Source: an uncultured Porphyromonadaceae bacterium
Lineage (GTDB): Bacteria > Bacteroidota > Bacteroidia > Bacteroidales > Muribaculaceae
Length of the DNA: 64,000 bases
Assembly: GCA_905198125.1 (NCBI GenBank)
Contig: CAJKBH010000005.1
Span: 46,057 to 110,056, forward strand
Reading direction: 5' to 3'
Shown: positions 36,564 to 45,472 of the stretch, in pieces
Layout: every line of letters starts with the position of its first letter
Numbering within the stretch: position 1 is the first letter of the stretch
Position numbers and translations under genes: made by a program
The notes under the pieces: generated by a model
Databases searched by the model: none
What the model was told of the DNA's origin: nothing
The model's input: only the letters and a program-made list of their open reading frames with translations

Positions 36564-36592
36564 AAAGCCCCGGCTCGGCGCGTCGGGGCTTT
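36564..36592. terminator. Bidirectional terminator between the YD-like gene and malQ
   Basis: AAAGCCCCG and CGGGGCTTT form a perfect 9-base stem with an 11-base loop between convergent genes. Confidence 0.82.
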
Positions 36593-36640
36593 GCTATGAA
36601 TGTGAGCCGGATGGTTAACGGCCCGATTTGGTCCGGATGG

Positions 36641-39316
36641 TTAACGGCCGGAGTTTTGGATCTGTTCCTTGAGGGTGTTGTTGAAGTCGTGCTCGGCGAT
36701 GAGGCGGCCGACGTTGAGGTGCATGCGGTAGCGCCAGTAGTGGCGCGGGTTGGCCGGCACGTTGATGATTTCGTCCTTGGGATTCTCGCGGCGCAGCTCG
36801 CCATCGGTCGACAGCCAGTCCTGCAACGGCAGGATGCAGAGCATCGACGGACTCTTCAGCTGCAGTTCCACAATCTTTGAACATATCCACGGCTCGGCGA
36901 AGTACGGTGCCCCGCCGCCCTCGTGCAGCACGTTGTTGTAGAATCGCTGGGCCATTTCATGGTCGCTTTCCCACCATTCGCGGATGCCTCCCATGTCGTG
37001 AGTCGACGTGGTGCAGACGGAATAGTAAGGATAATGCCATGTGTCACCGAACTGCAGGGCCGGATCCTTGGGCATGCGCTGGATCTCGAGTGACAGAATC
37101 TCCATCTTGTGCATCACGGCGGGCACGCAGTCGGGAATCATGCCCAGATCCTCGCCACAGGCCAGCATCGAGGTGGAGTCGAGCAGCGGCGGCAGTTTCC
37201 ACATAGCCTTGCCATACCAGAAGTCGTTGTGACGGTGATAGAAGAAGTCGTTGTACAGACGGTTGAAGTTCCATTTTGCATAGTCGGACAGCACGCGGAA
37301 CTGATAGGTGTACTGCGCAGCGATGCGCGGATGGTAATGGCCCGGCTGGTAGGGATCCTCGATGAACAGCACGTCGTCGATGATGCCCAACAGCGCGTTC
37401 TTGATGCGCTGATGCTTCTCGTCGTCGGGTTTGTCGGCGAAGTATTCCACCACCTTCTTCTGCGTGTTGACGAAGTGGCGCAAGGCGTAACGGTCGCCGC
37501 TTATGCGGTCCAGGAACGTATCGACAACCTCGCTGCGGTACGGGCCGAAGAAATCGTCAAGCATCCAGTCCAGGATGAGGGGATGCGTCATGACGTCGGC
37601 ATCGATCCAGAAGTCGTAACGGTCGCGCAACTCGTCGGCGCTGAAAGGCAACGCCGGGTTGAAATATCCCAACAGCCCGTGCTCGGCATCCAGGGGAATC
37701 TGCCATATACGGAAGAAGCCTAAGATATGGTCGATACGGAACACGTCGAAATATTCCGACATCTTGCGGAACCTGTCTTTCCACCACTGGAAGCCGTCGC
37801 GGGCCATCATCTCCCAGTTGTAGGTGGGGAATCCCCAGTTCTGGCCCAGGACAGAGAAATCATCCGGCGGCGCACCGGCCGAGGTGTCCATGTTGAACAG
37901 CTCCGGATTGCACCATGCGTCGACGCTATGGCGTGAGATACCGATGGGTATGTCACCCTTCAGCACCACGCCCGCCGAATGGGCGTAGTCGCGCGCTATG
38001 TGCAGCTGGCGGTCCAGATGATACTGCAGGAAGCAGTAATAGTCCGTCTCCGCCTTGTGCGACATGATGAACTCGTTGACACGCTCCGGGTCATAGACCG
38101 AATACATGCCCCACCGGCTGTGGTCGGGCGTATGGTTCTCGTCGCGCAGCACGCTCCATGCCGAGTACGGACGCAGCCAGTAGTCGTTGTGGCGCAGGAA
38201 GTCCTGATAGTCGCGCGTGGCGGCCGTCTGTGCGAAGTCCTGTGCGAAGATTTCGCGCAGATACTCGTGCTTCACGGCGTTGACCAGCTCATAGTCAATC
38301 TGCTCCAGAGCGTTGAGTTCGGCCTGCTTCTCCTCGAAATACTTCATGCGCTTGGCGCTGTTGAGGCGGCCCACCTCCTGCAGACGCAGGTACATGGGAT
38401 GCAGCGCGAAGATGGAGTTGGCGCGATAGGGGTAGGAATCCACCCAGGTGCCGGTGAGCGTGGTGTCGTTGACCGGCAGCAGCTGCAGGACGTTCTGGTC
38501 CGTGGCGCGGCACCAGTCAACCATCTGCTTGATGTCGATGAAATCACCCACACCGAAATCCTCGTCCGTGCGGATGGAGAATACGGGGATGGCCGTACCG
38601 GTTCCGCGCCAGCCCGGCTTGGGATTGGCGAAGCGTGTGCCGTCTATCACTATCTGCTGGTCGAAACTTTCAGGCACGATGCCGAAGATGCGGTTGTTGG
38701 CCGCCTCCCACTGCACGGAGCCGTCGGTGTCGTTTATAATGATGAACTTATACTCGAACGGCGGACGGAGACGGTCGAACGGCAGGTTCAGCTCCCACAC
38801 CGGGAAGTGCGCGTCGTTCAGGCGGATGGCCTGCTTGGGGTCCCAGTTGCCCAGCAGGTCGCCCTCGCCGGTTACGGCCAGTACCTCGTCGGGATTGAGC
38901 ATCGGCGCCTCCACGCGGATGTTGATGGTGCCGGGCAGGGCCTTGAGGGGCTGATCGCGGTGCGAGCGGTGGAATATGCCCTGGGTGAAGGCCGACGAAT
39001 AGAACGGCTTGTCGTGCGGCTGCTCGTGCCATGAGTCAAAAATCAGGACCGAGCGGATGCCCGAACCGGCCACATATCTGTGAGGCTTGCCCCATTCGAA
39101 GCGCCACGCCTTGTCGGGACTCTTGACCACGAACCAATAATTGAAGTCCGACGGGTCGGAGTCCAGGTCCAGGGTCAGTTGCCACGTGTCGGGACTGGTC
39201 AGCTTCATCTCCGGCGCCCTGTGGGGGTCGCCGGAGCCAAGCTCGGGCAAGTCACCGCACAGGTAGAGGCTTTCGCCCCATACCGTGTGGTAATTGATGT
39301 TGAATACGAGTTTCAT
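36641..39316 (-). CDS. malQ: 4-alpha-glucanotransferase (GH77) with two starch-binding CBM20 domains
   Basis: Transfers maltosyl units between glucans in the cytosol during starch/maltodextrin use. The 891-residue protein begins with two CBM20-like modules (about 1-100 and 125-235; YHTVWGESLYLCGDLPELG is the first). The GH77 catalytic half follows, with KGDIPIGISRHSVDAW, the nucleophile region VFRIDHILGFFRIW, the acid/base region ACGEDLGMIPDCVPAVM and the late STHDMGGIREWW. The N-terminal CBM20 pair is the plant DPE2/Bacteroidota type, not the short Escherichia coli form. Its stop lies in a 17-base direct repeat (36607-36623 and 36633-36649). It lies 48 bases downstream of the RNR gene on the same strand. 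Confidence 0.94.
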   Translation of the reverse strand: MKLVFNINYHTVWGESLYLCGDLPELGSGDPHRAPEMKLTSPDTWQLTLDLDSDPSDFNYWFVVKSPDKAWRFEWGKPHRYVAGSGIRSVLIFDSWHEQPHDKPFYSSAFTQGIFHRSHRDQPLKALPGTINIRVEAPMLNPDEVLAVTGEGDLLGNWDPKQAIRLNDAHFPVWELNLPFDRLRPPFEYKFIIINDTDGSVQWEAANNRIFGIVPESFDQQIVIDGTRFANPKPGWRGTGTAIPVFSIRTDEDFGVGDFIDIKQMVDWCRATDQNVLQLLPVNDTTLTGTWVDSYPYRANSIFALHPMYLRLQEVGRLNSAKRMKYFEEKQAELNALEQIDYELVNAVKHEYLREIFAQDFAQTAATRDYQDFLRHNDYWLRPYSAWSVLRDENHTPDHSRWGMYSVYDPERVNEFIMSHKAETDYYCFLQYHLDRQLHIARDYAHSAGVVLKGDIPIGISRHSVDAWCNPELFNMDTSAGAPPDDFSVLGQNWGFPTYNWEMMARDGFQWWKDRFRKMSEYFDVFRIDHILGFFRIWQIPLDAEHGLLGYFNPALPFSADELRDRYDFWIDADVMTHPLILDWMLDDFFGPYRSEVVDTFLDRISGDRYALRHFVNTQKKVVEYFADKPDDEKHQRIKNALLGIIDDVLFIEDPYQPGHYHPRIAAQYTYQFRVLSDYAKWNFNRLYNDFFYHRHNDFWYGKAMWKLPPLLDSTSMLACGEDLGMIPDCVPAVMHKMEILSLEIQRMPKDPALQFGDTWHYPYYSVCTTSTHDMGGIREWWESDHEMAQRFYNNVLHEGGGAPYFAEPWICSKIVELQLKSPSMLCILPLQDWLSTDGELRRENPKDEIINVPANPRHYWRYRMHLNVGRLIAEHDFNNTLKEQIQNSGR

Positions 39317-39364
39317 ACGTATATAGATTTGAATTTAGATTGTTGAAATAATTCTCATGTTTGA

Positions 39365-41908
39365 TTATCCGCACTTTGATGTGCCGCATGTGGTGCATAT
39401 CAGGCAGCCTTCCTGATATACCAGGGTCTCGGCGCCGCATTTGGGACATTTCTGACCCTTGGCCACGGTGCCGGTGGGCATATACTTCTTCAGTGCGCGC
39501 TCCACGCCCATCTTCCAGGTGTTGATGCTGGTGGAGTCGAGTTCCAGGCCGCCTACCAGCTTGAGAACCTGCTCGATAGGCATTCCGTAGCGCAGCACGC
39601 CCGAAATCAGCTTGGCGTAGTTCCAGAACTCGGGGTTGAACTTCTCGCTCAGGCCCTCGATGGTGGTCTTGTAGCCGCGCTTGTTGATGAACTGGAAGTC
39701 ATAACGTTTGTTGCCGTTCTCGTCCAAGGTCTTGATGATCTTGCCGTGGTTCACGCTCTTGGGGCAGAAGATACCGTCCTCGTCGTCGGCCAGACCGGTG
39801 AATATCTCGTAAGGCTTGTTGTCGACAAGGCCGATGAACGCTATCCACTTCTCCTTGTTGTTCTGGAAACGCACCACGTCGGCCTCCAGTTCGGCCGGGC
39901 GCTTCTGGATGGCCTCGGGGCTGGCCATATAGTGCGAATGCTTGGATTCCTTTTTGGTTACGGCCGCCAATACGTTGTCGCGGCTTCCGTCGCGGTAGAC
40001 GGTACATCCCTTGCAGCCGGCCTTCCATGCCTCGACGTAGAGGTGGTTCACCAGCTCCTCCGACACGTCGGCCGGCAGGTTGATGGTGACGCTGATGCTG
40101 TGGTCCACCCATTTCTGAATGGCGCCCTGCATACGCACCTTGGCCATCCAGTCGATGTCGTTGGCCGTGGCCTTGTAATAAGGAGATTTAGCCACCAGTT
40201 CGTCGATTTCCTCGGCGGTCATATTCTTTTTGGCTTCGATGCCGTTGACGCGCATCCATTCCAGGAACTTGTGGTGGTAGACAATGTATTCCTCGAACGA
40301 ATCGCCCGTCTCGTCCACGAAGTCCACGTGCACGTCCACGTCGTTGGGGTTGACCTTGCGGCGGCGCTTGTAGACGGGGAGGAACACCGGCTCGATGCCC
40401 GACGAAGTCTGCGTCATGATGGAAGTGGTGCCGGTCGGAGCGATGGTGAGGCAGGCGATGTTGCGGCGTCCCACGCGCACCATCTTGTCGTACAGTTCCG
40501 GATCGGCCTCGCGCAGACGGCCTATGAACGGGTTGTTTTCCTCGCGCTTGGCGTCGTACACCTCGAACGGCCCGCGTTCCTCAGCCATGTCTACCGAAGC
40601 GCGGTAGTAGGCCAGCATCAGTTCGCGGTGCACCTTTACGGAGAATTCGATGGCCTCGTCAGATCCGTAACGAAGCCCCATTGCGGCCAGCATGTCGCCC
40701 TCGCCGGTGGTGCCGGCGCCCGTGCGGCGTCCCATCAGGGTCTTGGTGCGTATCTTGCGCCACAGGTTCAGCTCGGCGCCCTTGACCTCGGCGGTCTCAG
40801 GATCGGTCTCTATCTTGGCGATGATGGCGTCTATCTTCTCCATCTCCAGGTCGATGATGTCGTCCAGCACGCGCTGGGTCTTAGCCACATGCTTGCGGAA
40901 AAGGTCGAAATCGAACTCGGCCTGCGGCGTGAAGGGATTCCTGACGTAGCTGTACAGGTTTATGGCCACCAGTCGGCAACTGTCGTAGGGACAGAGGGGA
41001 ATCTCGCCGCAAGGGTTGGTGGATACGGTCTCGAAACCGAGGTCGGCATAGCAGTCTGGCACTGACTCGCGCAGCACCGTGTCCCAGAACAATACGCCGG
41101 GCTCGGCCGACTTCCAGGCATTGTGCGTTATCTTGTTCCACAGGGCCGTGGCGTCTATCTCGGTCTTTGTCTCCGGGTTGTCTGAGTTGATGGGGAACTG
41201 CTGGGTATAGGGGCGTCCCTCGGTTGCGGCATGCATGAAGTCGTCGTCGATCTTGACCGATACGTTTGCGCCCGTAACCTTGCCGGCTTCCATCTTGGCG
41301 TCAATAAATTTCTCGGCATCCGGATGCTTGATGGATACGGTCATCATCAGCGCACCGCGACGGCCGTCCTGGGCCACCTCGCGTGTGGAGTTGGAGTAGC
41401 GCTCCATGAACGGCACGAGACCGGTGGAGGTCAGCGCCGAGTTCTTGACAGGCGTGCCCTTGGGGCGGATGTGCGACAGGTCGTGACCCACACCGCCGCG
41501 ACGCTTCATGAGCTGCACCTGCTCCTCGTCGATCAGTATGATACCGCCGTACGAGTCGGGATGCCCGTCCAGACCGATCACGAAGCAGTTGGACAGCGAG
41601 CCTACCTGCAGGTTGTTGCCGATGCCGGCCATGGGCGATCCCTGGGGCACGACATAGCGGAAGCGGTCGAGCAACTCGAACACCTCCTCGTGGCTCATGG
41701 GGTTGGGATACTTCGCCTCGATGCGGGCTATCTCGCCGGCGATGCGGTGGTGCATGTCGGCCGGGGTTAGTTCGTAGATATTATGCTCGGAGTCCTTCAG
41801 GGCATATTTGCTGACCCAGACGCGGGCCGCAAGTTCGTCTCCGTTGAAATAGGCAAGCGAAGCCTCGTAGGCCTCGCTATATGAGTATGTGGGTTTTTCC
41901 GTCTCCAT
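39365..41908 (-). CDS. nrdJ: Adenosylcobalamin-dependent (class II) ribonucleotide reductase
   Basis: Makes deoxyribonucleotides without oxygen using coenzyme B12. The 847-residue protein has SLSNCFVIGLDG (first redox Cys), the catalytic loop STNPCGEIPLCPYDSCRL (Cys and Glu radical residues), and LTIAPTGTTSIMTQTSSGIEPVF, typical of NrdJ. The C-terminal Cys-rich tail KCPKCGAETLVYQEG then CTTCGTSKCG resembles the redox/zinc tail of class II enzymes. It has an exact promoter on its strand (41932-41962). No cobalamin riboswitch is evident in the short leader of about 20 bases. Cells using it depend on B12 supply. Confidence 0.93.
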   Translation of the reverse strand: METEKPTYSYSEAYEASLAYFNGDELAARVWVSKYALKDSEHNIYELTPADMHHRIAGEIARIEAKYPNPMSHEEVFELLDRFRYVVPQGSPMAGIGNNLQVGSLSNCFVIGLDGHPDSYGGIILIDEEQVQLMKRRGGVGHDLSHIRPKGTPVKNSALTSTGLVPFMERYSNSTREVAQDGRRGALMMTVSIKHPDAEKFIDAKMEAGKVTGANVSVKIDDDFMHAATEGRPYTQQFPINSDNPETKTEIDATALWNKITHNAWKSAEPGVLFWDTVLRESVPDCYADLGFETVSTNPCGEIPLCPYDSCRLVAINLYSYVRNPFTPQAEFDFDLFRKHVAKTQRVLDDIIDLEMEKIDAIIAKIETDPETAEVKGAELNLWRKIRTKTLMGRRTGAGTTGEGDMLAAMGLRYGSDEAIEFSVKVHRELMLAYYRASVDMAEERGPFEVYDAKREENNPFIGRLREADPELYDKMVRVGRRNIACLTIAPTGTTSIMTQTSSGIEPVFLPVYKRRRKVNPNDVDVHVDFVDETGDSFEEYIVYHHKFLEWMRVNGIEAKKNMTAEEIDELVAKSPYYKATANDIDWMAKVRMQGAIQKWVDHSISVTINLPADVSEELVNHLYVEAWKAGCKGCTVYRDGSRDNVLAAVTKKESKHSHYMASPEAIQKRPAELEADVVRFQNNKEKWIAFIGLVDNKPYEIFTGLADDEDGIFCPKSVNHGKIIKTLDENGNKRYDFQFINKRGYKTTIEGLSEKFNPEFWNYAKLISGVLRYGMPIEQVLKLVGGLELDSTSINTWKMGVERALKKYMPTGTVAKGQKCPKCGAETLVYQEGCLICTTCGTSKCG

Positions 41909-41931
41909 TTATGATTTTTATAATTTTATCG

Positions 41932-41962
41932 CAAATATAACTAAAAATGGAGATAATTCAAA
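41932..41962 (-). promoter_or_regulatory. Promoter of the class II RNR gene
   Basis: On the minus strand, TTTG (plus-strand 41959-41962) is followed after 19 bases by TATATTTG (41932-41939). This is an exact consensus fit, 24 bases from the start codon, leaving no room for a riboswitch. Confidence 0.78.
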
Positions 41963-42029
41963 CGCAAAACCGATTATTCTTGCCTTTGCTCCTGCTAAAC
42001 AGTGTGCGTGCTGATGCGGCGAAACGGCG

Positions 42030-42635
42030 TCAGTTCTGCGCAATGTCCATTTCTGCGGTGCGCGATGAAGCCGGAATTTTCAGGAAATAATTCTTTATAT
42101 CGTTTATGGCGAGCCGTCGGGCGTTTTCTATCACCTTGTAATATACTATGATGCCGAGGTCGAGCCTGGAGTAGTCGCCATAGCAATCCTGGCGCGCCAC
42201 ATATATGCCGGTGATGGATTTGGAATTAGCCGTGTCGATATACATTTCGGCATCGTCCAGCATAAGGCTTCCGATCTTAAGGCCGCGTGAATATACACCG
42301 ACACATTCCATGCCTCCGTCGGTGTACCGCGACATCTCCAACGGCTCGCCCGGCAGGACGTGATGCAGTTCGTCGACGGCATCCTCATCGGATACGGTCG
42401 AGGTAAGGTTTATGCTCAGGCAGGCATCGTTGCGATGCCGGTCCAGGATACGGTCCACCCGGTCAAGCATGGCCACGTATGCCTCGTGACCGATAAGTTC
42501 CTCGGTGTGACGATCCAGTACCTCTTTATAATCAGTGACTTTGCCGGGCTTGGTAAGTTTTATGTCGTCTATGCCCAGCAGTAAGGCAAGCAGTATTACG
42601 CTGGCTCCTATTCCTATGTATATCAGTGCATCCAT
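42030..42635 (-). CDS. Small single-pass membrane protein of unknown function
   Basis: A 201-residue protein beginning with one hydrophobic segment (ALIYIGIGASVILLALLLGI). A helix (DRVDRILDRHR) leads into a beta-rich domain (ECVGVYSRGLKIGSLML, ITGIYVARQDCYGDYSRL). The last part faintly recalls HIRAN-type small beta domains, which is too weak for a call. It is alone between the RNR gene and a divergent AraC regulator; the 121-base gap to the RNR start holds the RNR promoter. Function not recognised. Confidence 0.6.
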   Translation of the reverse strand: MDALIYIGIGASVILLALLLGIDDIKLTKPGKVTDYKEVLDRHTEELIGHEAYVAMLDRVDRILDRHRNDACLSINLTSTVSDEDAVDELHHVLPGEPLEMSRYTDGGMECVGVYSRGLKIGSLMLDDAEMYIDTANSKSITGIYVARQDCYGDYSRLDLGIIVYYKVIENARRLAINDIKNYFLKIPASSRTAEMDIAQN

Positions 42636-42742
42636 GTGGTGTGGCTAAGGTTTCCTTTGTTTTCAAAGTATAACGTTTGGAAACTCACGGCTGTTCAGAA
42701 TATATTTGGATTATATAGGATTATGCACAATTATATCCAATT

Positions 42743-42767
42743 TGGTCATATTGTCCCTTTTTGACCA
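42743..42767. promoter_or_regulatory. Inverted repeat upstream of the AraC-type regulator
   Basis: TGGTCA (42743-42748) and TGACCA (42762-42767) are a perfect six-base dyad with 13 bases between, about 90 bases before the regulator gene. Possible autoregulatory site; short enough to arise by chance. Confidence 0.35.
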
Positions 42768-42853
42768 TGAAATGCAATAAATTTTGAGTTATTATGTTGG
42801 AATAAGAGTAAAAGGGAATAATCGCAATCAGCGTAAAAGAGAATAAGACAGCA

Positions 42854-43714
42854 ATGACAGGATACCACTATAATCTGGATTTACCCGAGGAATTGTCGAA
42901 AATACTGGAGGAAGACTTCTGGATGCTCGAGGATGTGGACCCGAGCATGTTCAAGTCGCTGACCGAGCCGGTGAAGTTCGAGGCCAGCACATGGATTGTG
43001 GTGCAGCGAGGCTCGGCCAAGGGCGAGATCAACCTGATATCGCACGACATCAAGGCCCCGAGCCTGGTGATAGTGCGCGGCACGCAGTTCCTGCAGCCCA
43101 CGTATATCAGCCCCGACTTCAAGGCTACGGTGATAGTGATGTCCAAACGGTTCAGGGAGAATGTGTTCCTGTTCATGAATTCCACGCCGCTCTATTCGCT
43201 GTCGATGCGCCATTCCGTGGTGCCTATCCCTGAGGAGACGTTTCCCGAATATCTGAAATTCAGCAAGGAGATACGCCGTATCCTGCAGATGCGCGACAAC
43301 CCGTATGCGTCGCAGGCGTTGCTGTTCAAGGTGGTCAGCTTCATCTTCGAGACGGCGTATAAAAGCTATGAGCCATACCATAACGAGATACTGTCGCGTC
43401 AGGGCCGAATCTCCGACAAGTTCCTGACCCTGGTGCAGGAGAACTTCAGATCCGAGCGTTTCCTGGATTTCTACGCACAGAAGATGGAGGTGACGCCCAA
43501 GCACCTGTCGCGCACCGTCAAGGCCCAGACCGGCTACACGGCCGTGGAATGGATAGAGAGGTTCGTGATTCTGGAAGCCAAGGTGCTGTTGAAATCATCG
43601 AACCTGAACATACAGCAGATAGCCGACGAACTGAACTTCCCGTCGCAGTCGTTCTTCGGCAAATATTTCAAGAAATTCACGGGGATGTCGCCCAAGGAAT
43701 TCCGCAACGCCTGA
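42854..43714 (+). CDS. AraC family transcriptional regulator
   Basis: A 286-residue regulator. The N-terminal 180 residues form a cupin-like effector domain with no recognised ligand motif. The C-terminal 100 residues are the double helix-turn-helix: ERFLDFYAQKMEVTPKHLSRTVKAQTG, given in part as FYAQKMEVTPKHLSRT, and LNIQQIADELNFPSQSFFGKYF with the closing FTGMSPKEFRNA. Its target is unknown. It is convergent with an EamA transporter gene and divergent from the small membrane protein, so neither is an obvious operon partner. It is not related to the arabinose regulator. Confidence 0.88.
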   Translation: MTGYHYNLDLPEELSKILEEDFWMLEDVDPSMFKSLTEPVKFEASTWIVVQRGSAKGEINLISHDIKAPSLVIVRGTQFLQPTYISPDFKATVIVMSKRFRENVFLFMNSTPLYSLSMRHSVVPIPEETFPEYLKFSKEIRRILQMRDNPYASQALLFKVVSFIFETAYKSYEPYHNEILSRQGRISDKFLTLVQENFRSERFLDFYAQKMEVTPKHLSRTVKAQTGYTAVEWIERFVILEAKVLLKSSNLNIQQIADELNFPSQSFFGKYFKKFTGMSPKEFRNA

Positions 43715-43776
43715 ACAGGATTGCGGGAATCCGCACTGCGGTTGCAGCGATTCCGTGTTTTACGCAACCGGCGCCG

Positions 43777-44736
43777 TCAGTGCTTTGACTTGCGCACGTC
43801 GGGGAATTTATCGGAGATTATCAGGCCTCCGATTATCAGTACGCAACCTAAGTATCCGAGCATATAGATGTCCTCGCCCAGGACGAAGTATCCTGCTATC
43901 ATCGTCACCACCGGCTGTATGTACAGATAGTTGTTGCAGGTGACGGGCCCGAGGTATTTCATCACTTCGTTCCAGACCAGGTAGGCCCCGATGGAGCAGA
44001 GCAGCACCAGGAACAGGAAGTTCATCAGATAGTGAGGATTGTCGAAGTCGAACAGCACCTGCCAGTGCAGCGGACCGTGCTGGATGAACAGCATAGGCAG
44101 AGCCGTGATCACTCCGTAAAAGAACAGTTTCCTGGAAATGAACATCGAGGAATAGAACGGCAGCAGGCGCTTGATGGCTATGGCATATATGGCCCAGCAC
44201 AAGGATGCGGAGAGTGCGAGCAGGTCGCCTGCGGGCCGGATCTCGAACGACGATCCGTGGCTGAATATGATGCATCCCACACCCACGAACGCGATGGCCG
44301 AACCTATCAGCACAGGGGCCTTGAGACGCTGGCGGAACACGGCGGCGGCCAGGAATGTGGTGAATATCGGCGATATGGACGCCAGCAGCGACACGTTGGC
44401 CGTGGTAGTGAGCGTAAGTGCGTAGTTCTCGGTGATGAAGTAAAGCGAGCCGGAACAGATGCCGCACAGAGCCATTGTCAGTTCATCGCGCAGACTGTGA
44501 CAGAACAGATGCCGGCATGTGAACAGCAGCAGTATGAGATAGGCGGCGAAGAATCGGTAGAAATAGATTTCCACCGGAGTCATCTGGGCCTGGCCCATCA
44601 GAATTTTGGTACATAGAAACGAGGTGCCCCAGGCTGTCACGGTCAGTAGCGCTCCGATGTGCGCGAACGCAATGATATATTTGCTTTTGGACTGTGTTTT
44701 CAACATTGTGGTAGTATCTAAGGCTTGTTGTTCCAT
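43777..44736 (-). CDS. EamA/DMT family transporter
   Basis: An inner-membrane drug/metabolite exporter of about 319 residues with ten hydrophobic segments in two EamA repeats (first AHIGALLTVTAWGTSFLCTK, second starting LLALSASLCWAIYAIAIK). The frame stays open to 44820, but an exact promoter lies at 44784-44814, so translation must begin downstream. The ATG at 44736 (MEQQALDTTTM) fits, about 40 bases after the expected start of transcription; 44706 is an alternative. The substrate cannot be predicted. It is divergent from the rubredoxin gene and convergent with the AraC gene. Confidence 0.85.
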   Translation of the reverse strand: MEQQALDTTTMLKTQSKSKYIIAFAHIGALLTVTAWGTSFLCTKILMGQAQMTPVEIYFYRFFAAYLILLLFTCRHLFCHSLRDELTMALCGICSGSLYFITENYALTLTTTANVSLLASISPIFTTFLAAAVFRQRLKAPVLIGSAIAFVGVGCIIFSHGSSFEIRPAGDLLALSASLCWAIYAIAIKRLLPFYSSMFISRKLFFYGVITALPMLFIQHGPLHWQVLFDFDNPHYLMNFLFLVLLCSIGAYLVWNEVMKYLGPVTCNNYLYIQPVVTMIAGYFVLGEDIYMLGYLGCVLIIGGLIISDKFPDVRKSKH

Positions 44737-44783
44737 GTATGCGGCTCGGGGAGGAGAGACAAGTGAGCCGCAATCCGTACCTG

Positions 44784-44814
44784 CAAAATTATAAAATATC
44801 CCCAAGAAAACAAA
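44784..44814 (-). promoter_or_regulatory. Promoter of the EamA transporter gene (decides its start)
   Basis: On the minus strand TTTG (plus 44811-44814), a 19-base gap and TAATTTTG (plus 44784-44791). The site lies inside the 5' extension of the open frame, ruling out the start at 44820. Confidence 0.75.
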
Positions 44815-44879
44815 ACTCAAGTCAAGGAATTCGCAGTAAAATTTTTCCTGACGTGATGCAGAACAAATTCCTTGGTTGG

Positions 44880-44910
44880 ATTGTTGAGACTGGTGTATAG
44901 ATTAATTTTG
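44880..44910 (+). promoter_or_regulatory. Promoter of the rubredoxin gene
   Basis: ATTG at 44880-44883 (one off TTTG), a 19-base gap and TAATTTTG at 44903-44910; the rubredoxin ATG is 34 bases on. Confidence 0.6.
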
Positions 44911-44943
44911 ATTTTGGTTTCATTATAATAACTAAGCGAAGAG

Positions 44944-45102
44944 ATGAAGTACGTATGCGATGTATGTGGCTGGATATATGATCCGGCAATCGGCGATCCT
45001 GACAATGGAGTGCCGGCAGGAACGAAGTTCGAGGATGTGCCCGACACATGGGTATGCCCGTTGTGCGGCGTAGGCAAGGACGAGTTCTCGCCCGTAGACT
45101 GA
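44944..45102 (+). CDS. Rubredoxin
   Basis: A 52-residue electron carrier with one iron held by four cysteines, here in the pairs VCDVCGW (near residue 6) and VCPLCGVG (near residue 39), the full rubredoxin pattern, with the usual WIYDPAIGDPDNGVPAGT between. It transfers electrons to peroxide- or superoxide-scavenging enzymes in anaerobes. It is a single gene with its own promoter and terminator. At 52 codons it is easily missed by length cut-offs. Confidence 0.95.
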   Translation: MKYVCDVCGWIYDPAIGDPDNGVPAGTKFEDVPDTWVCPLCGVGKDEFSPVD

Positions 45103-45472
45103 GACGGGATAAACTTTCGATAATTTCAACAACTTAAAAAGCGCGTCAGCCTTTGCGGCCGATGCGCTTTCTATGTGTATGGAATACTATATGTATGGGA
45201 TTGAAACGACTTTATAATGGAATTTGAAAGTTTCGGGGAATTCGCTGTTTTGATGTATGGTGTCTATAACGCTGTATTTCAGTGTGTAATTATAGTGTAG
45301 ATGTGCTAAAAATGTACTTATTGCGATAATTAGAGGAAATGGAATAAAGGGATTTATGGATTTTTAAGGGGCGTCAGTTATATTTAATTCGATTCTTTTT
45401 CTCTTAGTCGCAGCAGATTTGAGACTCTGAACGGTAGTTCATTGAGAAAAAAACACTAATTTTGCAATTGCG
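45103..45472. other. 370-base intergenic region before the Crp-like gene
   Basis: It holds the rubredoxin terminator (45138-45170) and a TAATTTTG -7 box at 45457-45464 just before the Crp-like gene, without a good -33. The AT-rich middle holds no gene I can support. Confidence 0.55.
45138..45170 (+). terminator. Terminator after the rubredoxin gene
   Basis: AAAGCGCGTC pairs with GATGCGCTTT (9 of 10), preceded by A-rich and followed by TCTATG. Confidence 0.7.

Noticed and set aside
43726..43754. GGAATC/GATTCC dyad between the AraC and EamA genes
   Set aside because: Stem is only six bases with a long loop, so too weak to call a terminator.
44736..44820. Upstream 28-residue extension of the EamA transporter
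   Set aside because: An exact promoter sits inside it.
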